Shown: positions 1-6,669 of the stretch, piece after piece
Position numbering within the stretch: position 1 is the first letter of the stretch
Layout of the letters: every line of letters starts with the position of its first letter
DNA from: Planctomycetota bacterium
GTDB taxonomy: Bacteria > Planctomycetota > Phycisphaerae > Sedimentisphaerales > Anaerohalosphaeraceae
NCBI GenBank assembly: GCA_030637065.1
Contig: DAOVVQ010000208.1
Location: 1-6,827, forward strand
Length of the DNA stretch: 6,827 bases
Direction of reading: 5' to 3'
Notes under the pieces: model-generated
Told to the model about the DNA's origin: nothing
Seen by the model: the letters and a program-made list of their open reading frames with translations, nothing else
Database searches by the model: none
Position numbers and translations under genes: made by a program

Positions 1-1
1 C

Positions 2-1504
2 TATGTTTCGGCGTCGGTCTGCGGGCCATCGCGGGCGGGGCTCTTAACGGGGGTTTATCAGCAGCGGTTCGGATGCGGCGAGAACCCAAGTTCGACCGGC
101 TGGCCTGACAATGTAAAGTTTCCAATGGCTGGACTGCCGCGCAGTCAGCCGACGATGGCCGAGATGCTCAAACGGCAGGGCTATGCCACCGGGATGGTGG
201 GAAAGTGGCACCTTGGTGTCCACGAGTCGCTGCGACCGCATTCGCGCGGGTTCGACTTCTACTACGGTTTTCTCAATGGTTCGCACGACTATACCGAGTG
301 GACGAATGAGTTCGAGCAAAATAAGAGCAGGTGGCCGGTATTCCGCAACAACGACATGGAGCCGCCGCGAAAAGATATCTATCTGACCGACCTGTTCAGC
401 GATGAGGCCGTCGGATTCATCGATCGCAGCAAAGACGAGCCCTTCTTCCTGTACATGGCCTACAATGCGGTGCATCACCCGTGGCAGGTGCCGGAAAAAT
501 ACCTCCGGCGAACGAAGGACCTGACGGATTGCGAAGACCGCAACTTTTTCGCAGCAATGGTGCTGGCGATGGATGACGGTGTGGGACGCGTTCTCCGAAC
601 ATTGGAAAAACATGGGATCGACGGCGACACAGCGGTTATCTTTCTGAGCGACAACGGCTCGCCGCGCGGCCAGGGCCTAAAGCCCGAACCCAAGAGCTCC
701 TCACAGGAGCGGATCGATCCCGACAACTATATGTCGACGCCGGGACCGCTGCGAGGCTTTAAGGGCGATGTCTACGAAGGCGGCATCCGTGTCCCCTTCT
801 GCATTAGGTGGCCGGGCAGGATCAAGCCGGGCACGAAATACGATCTGCCGGTCAGCACACTGGACATCGTGCCAACCTTTGTTAAGGACGGCCCGTTCGA
901 TGGCGCAGACCTCCTGCCTTACATCAGCGGCAAAAAAACCGGCCGGCCGCACGAGGTAATGTATTGGCGGCGCGACAACGACTATGCCATCCGCAGGGGC
1001 GACTGGAAGCTGCAATGGAACGATGCCAGCGGCACGCCGACCATGAATCTGTTCAACCTGGCTGGCGACCCGGGCGAATATCACGACCTGGCGCAGAGCC
1101 AGCCCGAACGCGTGCAAATGCTTCAGGATCTTTTTGACGAGTTCGACAACACCCTGCCGGACAACAAATGGTGGGGTGGTCCGTGGAACCGCAAACGTCA
1201 CCGCACAGACAGGCTCAATGTGGCCGAATTCAACGCCAGCGGCGATAAGGGCAATATCTACCGCAAGATCCAGAATGAAACTCCACCGGAAAATGCCCAG
1301 GCCAAAGAAGCCAAACCGTCTGCAAATGGCATTACGCTCCAGGACCAACTCGCACGAGCTAAGGCCAATGCGGACAAGAGCGGAAAGAAGTTCGACGCCG
1401 CCAGAACTACCCGCTGGTTCAATGCTAAGGACTTGAACAACGACGGCGTGATGGACGAAAAGGAGCGAAAAACCAAGGCTCCTGTCGGCTGGAACGATCA
1501 GTAG
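2..1504 (+). CDS. Formylglycine-dependent sulfatase (S1 family), 5'-truncated, with C-terminal EF-hand-like motif
   Basis: Hydrolyses sulfate esters, probably on a polysaccharide outside the cytoplasm. The frame is open to the left edge, so 500 C-terminal residues are visible; the ATG at 125 is internal. Visible residue 7 is the cysteine of CGPSRAGLLTG (from base 20), the motif that maturation enzymes convert to formylglycine. Other family motifs follow in order: GKWHLG (Lys68, His70), VHHP (His158/159), SDNG (Asp217, Asn218, metal ligands) and GFKGDVYEGG (Lys254, sulfate contact). The upstream signal peptide and first metal-binding aspartates lie outside the window. The end holds a low-complexity linker and a 12-residue EF-hand-type loop (1430-1465). 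The next gene starts 54 bases later. Family assignment is firm; substrate and S1 subfamily cannot be told by eye. Confidence 0.95.
   Translation, partial: YVSASVCGPSRAGLLTGVYQQRFGCGENPSSTGWPDNVKFPMAGLPRSQPTMAEMLKRQGYATGMVGKWHLGVHESLRPHSRGFDFYYGFLNGSHDYTEWTNEFEQNKSRWPVFRNNDMEPPRKDIYLTDLFSDEAVGFIDRSKDEPFFLYMAYNAVHHPWQVPEKYLRRTKDLTDCEDRNFFAAMVLAMDDGVGRVLRTLEKHGIDGDTAVIFLSDNGSPRGQGLKPEPKSSSQERIDPDNYMSTPGPLRGFKGDVYEGGIRVPFCIRWPGRIKPGTKYDLPVSTLDIVPTFVKDGPFDGADLLPYISGKKTGRPHEVMYWRRDNDYAIRRGDWKLQWNDASGTPTMNLFNLAGDPGEYHDLAQSQPERVQMLQDLFDEFDNTLPDNKWWGGPWNRKRHRTDRLNVAEFNASGDKGNIYRKIQNETPPENAQAKEAKPSANGITLQDQLARAKANADKSGKKFDAARTTRWFNAKDLNNDGVMDEKERKTKAPVGWNDQ
1430..1465 (+). other. EF-hand-type calcium-binding loop at the sulfatase C-terminus
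   Basis: The codons read DLNNDGVMDEKE. This fits the EF-hand loop with Asp at 1, Asn at 3, Asp at 5, Gly at 6, Asp at 9 and Glu at 12. It sits about 25 residues from the end of the sulfatase, after a segment containing DKSGKKFD that may be a degenerate partner. Calcium binding is inferred from the pattern. A single loop could be structural or help in surface attachment. Confidence 0.7.
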
Positions 1505-1547
1505 CTAACGGGCAGGATCGATCAACTGTAAGCAGAACTTTTAACAC

Positions 1548-1551
1548 AGGA
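1548..1551 (+). promoter_or_regulatory. Ribosome binding site of the alpha/beta hydrolase
   Basis: AGGA lies seven bases before the ATG at 1559. It supports that start, which also gives a complete signal peptide. Confidence 0.6.
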
Positions 1552-1558
1552 ATAAATT

Positions 1559-2527
1559 ATGAAGAAACGGCAGCAACAAATTTTAACCGGGCTGATATGT
1601 TTGACATTTTTGGTTTGCGTCGTATTGATGAGCGCATGCGCCCAGACTCCTTCGGTCGAGGCTCGCAAGTTCAAGAGCAAGGACGACCGAGGCGAGATCG
1701 GCCAGGCCCCGTCTCCGCCGGCTGGATGGACCGACGGCTATGTTTTAGCCAACGGGATTCGCATCCACTACTGGCGGACCGGTGGCGATAAGCCGGTGAT
1801 GCTGATGGCCCACGGCTCATCGGATAACGGGCTGTGCTGGACGAATCTGGCCAAAGAACTCCAGGGAGATTACGACATCATCATGGCCGATGCGCGCGGG
1901 CACGGTTTGTCGGGCCCGCCTTCAAGATCGGACCCCGCGGATGTCCAGGCAGAGGACCTGGCGGGCCTGATCGGCGCACTTAAACTGAAAAAGCCTATCC
2001 TGATGGGCCACTCGATGGGCAGTGCCTCTGTGGCGTGGTTCGCCGCCAAATATCCCGATATCCCACGCGCTGTCATTCTCGAAGACCCGCGGCTCACCCC
2101 CCGGCCTCCCGGTGACCCGCGCCTTTCCGTTACGACTGCCGCACAGGAAAAGCGACGCGCCGCTATCTTATCGCGGAACAACAAGACCTACGACCAACTC
2201 GTTGCCGAATGCCTGAAGAATACCCCGCAGTGGGGAAGGTCGGAGTGTGAATACTGGGCCCCGTCAAAGATGCTCCATCATCCCGACACCGCGTTTCGTC
2301 GTCTTGGCGACCGCCCGCCGATGAGCGAATTGTTTGCAAAGATCACCGCTCCGACGCTGATCCTCAAGGCCGACGCCCAGGGTGATGACAGGAAGCAAAA
2401 CGAAGAGGTCGCCGGCCTGCTGGCCGACGGCAAGATCGTCCACATCGAAGGAGCCCGCCACAACGTCCGCCGCGACCAGAAGCAGCGACTGCTCAAGGCA
2501 CTGAGGGCATTTCTCGGGGAATTATAA
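1559..2527 (+). CDS. Exported alpha/beta hydrolase (serine esterase-like)
   Basis: A 322-residue alpha/beta hydrolase fold protein, most likely an esterase. The N-terminus has a basic stretch (MKKR), a hydrophobic core (about residues 8-24), then SACAQ. That can be read as a weak lipobox with Cys27 (Met at -3 is not ideal) or as a signal peptidase I site after Ala28, so it is exported but may or may not be lipid-anchored. Catalytic features: oxyanion-loop HG (85-86), DARGHG (111-116), nucleophile elbow GHSMG with Ser152, likely acid Asp272 after the PTLILKAD strand (Asp276 is another option), and His301 in GARHN. Ser, not Asp, at the elbow argues against an epoxide hydrolase or haloalkane dehalogenase. 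A cap region lies around 180-250. Its place between a sulfatase and a fucosidase suggests removal of an acyl ester from the same glycan; the substrate is unknown. Confidence 0.9.
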   Translation: MKKRQQQILTGLICLTFLVCVVLMSACAQTPSVEARKFKSKDDRGEIGQAPSPPAGWTDGYVLANGIRIHYWRTGGDKPVMLMAHGSSDNGLCWTNLAKELQGDYDIIMADARGHGLSGPPSRSDPADVQAEDLAGLIGALKLKKPILMGHSMGSASVAWFAAKYPDIPRAVILEDPRLTPRPPGDPRLSVTTAAQEKRRAAILSRNNKTYDQLVAECLKNTPQWGRSECEYWAPSKMLHHPDTAFRRLGDRPPMSELFAKITAPTLILKADAQGDDRKQNEEVAGLLADGKIVHIEGARHNVRRDQKQRLLKALRAFLGEL

Positions 2528-2539
2528 CACTGACAGGAA

Positions 2540-2544
2540 AAGGA
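2540..2544 (+). promoter_or_regulatory. Ribosome binding site that points to an unusual GH95 start
   Basis: AAGGA ends nine bases before an ATA codon at 2554; a second AGGA at 2535-2538 ends nine bases before another ATA at 2548. Neither is near the TTG at 2596 nor the ATG at 2641. The site therefore favours initiation at or close to 2548-2554, just ahead of the signal peptide codons. Confidence 0.5.
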
Positions 2545-2553
2545 AACATACAA

Positions 2554-4989
2554 ATAAAACGAATTCACTGTGTCATCTGGCTGACCCTGCTGAGCTTGGC
2601 GAGTACGGCTTATTCCAGCAACCAGCCGGAGCAGGCGGATATGCGTCTGTGGTTTGATAAGGCCGCCCGGGAACGCAACGACTCACTGGCTCTCGGCAAT
2701 GGCCGCCTTGGCGCTGTGCTTTATCATGGCGTGGCCGATGAGTTGATCCAGATATCCGAAGAGACACTGTGGGTCAACAAAACTACCTCTGTAGAGCAGG
2801 GAAGCAAAATAAAGCAGCACATACCAACGCTCTGGAAGCTGCTCGACGAGAGGCGTTTTATAGAAGCCAACGAGCTGGTTGGAAAGTACTGGTTTGACGA
2901 TCGCCCTCAACTGCGAGTGAATCTTATGGCCGATATGAAGCTGACCTTCCCCGATCACGGGCGGTTCGGTGATTACCACCGTGAGCTGGATATGAATACC
3001 GCTGTTGCCAGGTTAAGTTATACCAGCCGAGGGGCCCGCTTCGTTCGTGAAAGTTTCATCTCCGCTGTCGACGACGTCATGGTAGTCAGGCTGACCTGTG
3101 ATAAGCCGGGCCTGATCTCATTTGACCTTGCCCTGAGCCGGGAATTGCCCGGCAGTGAATATCTCGTAAAGGCTGATGGCGATACTCTGATCATGCGAGG
3201 CCCCGGTGATACGCCGGAATCCGGTCTGAAATTCGAATTGCAGATAAAGGCCATTGCCCGTGGAGGAAAGGTCACGCCGCACGGGGATACGTTATCTGTT
3301 AAAAAGGCAGACAGTGTCTTTCTCGTCGTCAATGCCGAGACAAATTTCGAATATGGCAAGATTCTGGATATCGACCTGCCCGCCTTGTGCAAAAAAAAGA
3401 TCAACGCGGCAGCCAAACGCCCCTTTGAAAAAATGCTTAAAGACCATATCGCGGAATATTCCGACTATTTCGATCGTGCCGGGCTTTTCCTCGGACCCAG
3501 CACGCAAGAGCAGCGAAAACTGCCCACGGATAAACGCATCAATCGTATGCGCGACGGACCAAGAATCGACATACCAAAGAAAGACCGGGAAACCTTTGTA
3601 ATGCCCCAAAGAGCTTTCCATCGCGATCCCGAACTGGAAGTGCAGGTCTTCCAGTTTGCAAGGTATCTCTTGATCGCCTCCTCCCGGCCCGGCACGCAAC
3701 CGGCGACCTTACACGGTATCTGGCCCAACTGGCGTATCGGACAAAAAGGGAGTAATAACGCCTATCATCTGAACATTAACATTGCCGAGAATTACTGGCC
3801 TGCGGAAGTGACCGGCCTGGCGGAGATGCACGAGCCCGTAGTCGATCTGCTTGAAAAATATCTGCCCAATGCCTCAGTCTATGCCCGCGAAGGTTACGGC
3901 TGTGGCGGAGTCGTCTGCGGGCACAATATCGACGCATGGCTCTCACCAAGCCGCCGCGGCGCGACCCCTGCCGCCGCCCAGTGGGTTGGCGGTTTCGGCT
4001 GGATGAGCCAGCATGTGTGGGAGCATTATGCCTTCAGTGGCGATGAGGTTTTCCTGCGTAAGCGCGGTATGCCGATCCTGATGGCAGCCGCCGAATTTAT
4101 GCTTGATTACAGCCGACCCGACCCGATTACCGGAAAGATCTATATCGGACCGTCAGGCTCTCCGGAAAACAGTTTTGTTGTCGGCGATGCGGATCGTCTG
4201 ACAGTTGATTACGGCATCAGTATGGACCAGGAAATAGCTCACGAACTCTACCGGAATTGTCTCAAGGCAGCCGAGGTTTTGAAGATGCAGGGCGACCCGC
4301 TTATTAAGCGGATGGCCAGGGCCCTGCCCCGGCTGGCACTGCCCAAGATCGGCAAAGACGGTCGGCTCCTCGAATGGAGAGATCAGCGAGTTGAGCATGA
4401 CCCGGGCCACCGGCACTTCGCGCATCTCTACGGATTTCACCCGGGCAATCGCATCACTTTAGACAAAGATCCGAAAGAGTCCGCCGCGGTTATGCGTTCG
4501 CTCCAATTCCGTATGGGAGAAGGCAAAGCGTCTCATTACGCTCCCGGCCGCCTGGACTGGCAGCATACGTGGTACCTGAATATATGGGCACGATTTCGCG
4601 ATCCGGAACTTTTCAAGCAAACGTACGTCGACTATTACAGAATTTTCATGGAGCCGAATCTGAATTCCTATTGGAATGTAAGGCCGTACCAATACGATGG
4701 CAGCGGAGCGGTCACAGCGGCAATGACTGAGGCGCTTTTGCAGAGCCATGCCGGCGAGATACACCTTCTGCCCTGTCTGCCTGAAATGTGGAAAGCCGGG
4801 CGTTTTCGCAGTTTCCGGGCCCGCGGCGGAGTTACGGTTAGTGCAAGCTGGGACAGAAAAAATATTCATGTCGAGCTAACGGCAAACCGCGATGGCAACT
4901 TCAAAGTGCGATATGGTAACACGGTAAAAGAGATCGCTCTTAAAAAAGAGTGTCCTGTTGAAATAAATTTTAATCCGGCTCGAAATTAA
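2554..4989 (+). CDS. GH95 family alpha-L-fucosidase, exported; non-canonical start
   Basis: Inverting glycoside hydrolase, expected to release alpha-L-fucose (some GH95 members prefer alpha-L-galactose). Numbered from 2554 it has 811 residues, normal for GH95. The N-terminal domain opens with RLWFDKAA and LALGNGRLGAV. The (alpha/alpha)6 barrel includes LNINIAENYWPAEV (Asn407 and Asn409, matching the Asn pair that assists the base), WEHYAFSGD, GPSGSPEN (Glu538, predicted general acid), HRHFAHLYGFHPGN, and YQYDGSG (Asp715, aligned with the base aspartate in the usual QIDGNFG motif). A C-terminal beta domain begins near IHLLPCLPEMW (about 734). The first conventional in-frame start is TTG 2596, but codons before it encode KRIHCVIWLTLLSLASTA, a good signal peptide, with Shine-Dalgarno sequences further upstream. 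No ATG, GTG or TTG exists in frame between the stop at 2386 and 2596. I place the start at ATA 2554 tentatively. The next gene follows after 12 bases. Confidence 0.93.
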   Translation: MKRIHCVIWLTLLSLASTAYSSNQPEQADMRLWFDKAARERNDSLALGNGRLGAVLYHGVADELIQISEETLWVNKTTSVEQGSKIKQHIPTLWKLLDERRFIEANELVGKYWFDDRPQLRVNLMADMKLTFPDHGRFGDYHRELDMNTAVARLSYTSRGARFVRESFISAVDDVMVVRLTCDKPGLISFDLALSRELPGSEYLVKADGDTLIMRGPGDTPESGLKFELQIKAIARGGKVTPHGDTLSVKKADSVFLVVNAETNFEYGKILDIDLPALCKKKINAAAKRPFEKMLKDHIAEYSDYFDRAGLFLGPSTQEQRKLPTDKRINRMRDGPRIDIPKKDRETFVMPQRAFHRDPELEVQVFQFARYLLIASSRPGTQPATLHGIWPNWRIGQKGSNNAYHLNINIAENYWPAEVTGLAEMHEPVVDLLEKYLPNASVYAREGYGCGGVVCGHNIDAWLSPSRRGATPAAAQWVGGFGWMSQHVWEHYAFSGDEVFLRKRGMPILMAAAEFMLDYSRPDPITGKIYIGPSGSPENSFVVGDADRLTVDYGISMDQEIAHELYRNCLKAAEVLKMQGDPLIKRMARALPRLALPKIGKDGRLLEWRDQRVEHDPGHRHFAHLYGFHPGNRITLDKDPKESAAVMRSLQFRMGEGKASHYAPGRLDWQHTWYLNIWARFRDPELFKQTYVDYYRIFMEPNLNSYWNVRPYQYDGSGAVTAAMTEALLQSHAGEIHLLPCLPEMWKAGRFRSFRARGGVTVSASWDRKNIHVELTANRDGNFKVRYGNTVKEIALKKECPVEINFNPARN

Positions 4990-4991
4990 AG

Positions 4992-4997
4992 AAGGAG
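4992..4997 (+). promoter_or_regulatory. Strong ribosome binding site of the O-acetylesterase gene
   Basis: AAGGAG, four bases before the ATG at 5002, inside the 12-base gap after the GH95 stop. It confirms the start and suggests tight operon coupling with the fucosidase gene. Confidence 0.75.
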
Positions 4998-5001
4998 AGA
5001 C

Positions 5002-6531
5002 ATGCGGAAAAAAACAACTGAAACAATTTTCATTATAATATCGGTCATGACGCTCGTGTCCGTTGCGTCTGCCGAAGTAAAAGTCGCCGGTGTTTTCACT
5101 GACAACATGGTCCTACAACGCGAACTTCCGGTTCCCGTATGGGGCACTGCGTCGGCGGGGGAGAAGATCGCCGTTTCTTTCAACGGGCAAAAAGTGAAAA
5201 CTACTGCCGACGATAAGGGCAATTGGATGGTTAAACTGAAATCTCTGAAAACCTCGAAAACAGAGAAGACAATGACCGTCAAAGGCTCGAACACCATAAC
5301 TCTCTCAGGCATTCTGGTCGGCGAAGTCTGGCTGTGCAGCGGCCAATCGAACATGGCGGGAAAATTCGTTGCGGCAAAAGACCGTATGTTAGACCCGAAA
5401 GCGTTCGAGAAGGACCACTCAGGATTCAGGTTCCAGGCAAAAAACGGGTCCTGGCAATACATGAAACCGGAGACACAACGATTGTGCTCTCGCGTAGGAT
5501 ACTATTTCGGGATGAACCTCTATGAAGAGTTGAATATCCCTGTGGGTCTGATCATGCGGGCCAGTTCCAGCACACCCATCCAAAGCTGGATGTCGGCATC
5601 GTCAGCCGAAGAGGTCCGGAAAGAATTGGATATTCCAAAACATTGGGGAAACCCCAAGAACCCTGACACGCCGGCAACACAATATGACGAATGGATCGAA
5701 GATATTATTCCGGTGTCGTTCCGCGGCGTTATCTGGTATCAGGGCGAGCGCAATGCCAAGTCTCAGACCGGCTGGGAGTACCGCCATCTTCTTCCACAGC
5801 TTATAAATAGCTGGCGACAGACCTGGGCGGATCGCTCGCAAACGCCACTGCACAAATTCTCTTTCTATTATATTCAGGTCCCCTGCCAGGGAGGCGAGGG
5901 GACCGAATGGCCCTGGCTGCGCGACGGCATGAGAAGAGCCGTTGACATGGTCGACAATGCAGGCATGGCTGTCTATTACGATCATGGGCCCAATACTCAT
6001 CCGGAGAATAAGCAAGTTGCGGGAGAGCGGCTCGCACTCCTGGCGATGGCGAAAGACTACGGACGCAGGAATCTTGTTCATTGCGGGCCTCTTCTGGACA
6101 AGGTGACAATAAAGAAAGACAAGGCGGTGCTGAGCTTTAAGCACATCGGTAGTGGTTTGAAAAGCAAGTCCGGTGAAAAGAATCTCAAATTTTTCGAGAT
6201 CGCCGGAAAGGACGCCAAATATGCAAGCGCCAAGGCCTGGATTCAAGGCGATACAGTCCTTGTCCAAAGTAAGCAAATCTCTAAACCCGTTTATGTTCGC
6301 TATCTTTTCGAAAAACCCGAGCCAGACCCCGAAGTCAGCCTCATTAATGCCGAAGGCCTGCCAGCCTCATCTTTCATAACAGACGATTTCAAGCCGCATC
6401 GCGAACCCCTGCCGGAGTATACCCAAGAGCAAAGGGCGGCAGATCAGAAGAAGAAAGAGAAGGGTCTGGAAACGAAAGCAATAAAGCGGCGGGCAGCGTT
6501 AGAGAAGAAAAGGGCCGAGAGAAAAAGATAA
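5002..6531 (+). CDS. Sialate O-acetylesterase-family (SASA/SGNH) carbohydrate esterase, exported
   Basis: Expected to remove O-acetyl groups from a glycan; despite the family name many bacterial members act on plant or algal polysaccharides. Residues 1-24 are a signal peptide ending in ASA. An N-terminal beta domain follows (VFTDNMVLQRELPVPVWGTA, about 31-100). The SGNH core has WLCSGQSNM with nucleophile Ser116, a STPIQSW block (190-196, usually GGTPIEAW), VIWYQGERNA (Glu249; GESNA is usual), and YDHGPNTHPENK with Asp327 and catalytic His333. Family members usually have a longer spacing and often D-I-H-P here; this copy has N-T-H-P, so the acid of the triad is uncertain. The last 38 residues form a charged tail rich in Lys, Arg and Glu. 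Length 509 is within the family's usual range. It is the last gene of the apparent operon; substrate is not determined. Confidence 0.93.
   Translation: MRKKTTETIFIIISVMTLVSVASAEVKVAGVFTDNMVLQRELPVPVWGTASAGEKIAVSFNGQKVKTTADDKGNWMVKLKSLKTSKTEKTMTVKGSNTITLSGILVGEVWLCSGQSNMAGKFVAAKDRMLDPKAFEKDHSGFRFQAKNGSWQYMKPETQRLCSRVGYYFGMNLYEELNIPVGLIMRASSSTPIQSWMSASSAEEVRKELDIPKHWGNPKNPDTPATQYDEWIEDIIPVSFRGVIWYQGERNAKSQTGWEYRHLLPQLINSWRQTWADRSQTPLHKFSFYYIQVPCQGGEGTEWPWLRDGMRRAVDMVDNAGMAVYYDHGPNTHPENKQVAGERLALLAMAKDYGRRNLVHCGPLLDKVTIKKDKAVLSFKHIGSGLKSKSGEKNLKFFEIAGKDAKYASAKAWIQGDTVLVQSKQISKPVYVRYLFEKPEPDPEVSLINAEGLPASSFITDDFKPHREPLPEYTQEQRAADQKKKEKGLETKAIKRRAALEKKRAERKR
6415..6528 (+). other. Basic, probably helical C-terminal tail of the esterase
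   Basis: Codons for residues 472-509 encode 15 Lys/Arg and 7 Asp/Glu in 38 residues, with few hydrophobics, ending in KKRAERKR. It has no counterpart in the catalytic core. It may form a charged helix that binds polyanionic (sulfated) glycan or the cell envelope; this is inference from composition only. Confidence 0.6.
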
Positions 6532-6669
6532 GCAAAAACAGGACGAGAAATAGACTATAAATAAAATCCGGTTCAACTCCCGAAAAGTTGGCGTAGAGGG
6601 CTCTTGCGGATTCGGCGAAATGTTTTTCGCCTCCGCCTTTCTGTCGTAGTTTGTTAAATGGCAGACGTA
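6532..6669. other. Convergent intergenic region
   Basis: This 138-base gap separates the 3' ends of the plus-strand operon and the minus-strand propeller gene. I find no ORF or RNA gene in it. It contains the hairpin described separately and a weaker one: CAACT at 6574-6578 with AGTTG at 6586-6590. On the minus strand the weaker hairpin is followed by ATTTTATTT and might serve as terminator for the opposing gene, but a five-base-pair stem is poor evidence. Confidence 0.6.
6606..6640 (+). terminator. Possible Rho-independent terminator of the operon
   Basis: GCGGA (6606-6610) and GGCGAAA (6614-6620) pair with TTTCGCC (6625-6631) and TCCGC (6632-6636), giving 12 base pairs with a three-base bulge (TTC) and a TGTT loop. 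CTTT follows, then a broken T-rich stretch. It lies 75 bases after the esterase stop, before the convergent gene. The T-tract is weak, so termination is plausible but not certain. Confidence 0.5.

Noticed and set aside
125..127. ATG as the start of the sulfatase gene
   Set aside because: The same frame is open to base 2 and encodes the essential CGPSR motif upstream, so the gene is truncated by the window edge and this Met is internal.
701..1348. Long minus-strand open frame of 215 codons opposite the sulfatase
   Set aside because: It lies wholly antisense to a gene with clear motifs, shows no recognisable domain and is expected from codon bias in a fairly GC-rich gene.
2389..2553. Possible frameshift fusion joining the alpha/beta hydrolase to GH95
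   Set aside because: The GH95 frame is open back to 2389, so a fusion is formally possible. But the hydrolase has its own complete C-terminus, and a ribosome site plus signal peptide separate the two, which argues for two proteins.
3391..3398. Run of eight A residues within the GH95 gene, a possible phase-variable or slippage site
   Set aside because: The frame reads through correctly as Cys-Lys-Lys-Lys-Ile and both sides encode GH95 sequence, so nothing indicates that slippage matters here.
5602..6276. Long minus-strand open frame of 224 codons opposite the esterase
   Set aside because: Antisense to a well-supported coding region, with no recognisable motif or ribosome site that would argue for a real gene.
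6566..6586. tRNA T-arm-like sequence (TCCGG TTCAACT CCCGA)
   Set aside because: It has the TTCRA loop pattern, but the stem contains a C-C mismatch and I see no D-arm, anticodon arm or acceptor partner nearby; probably chance.
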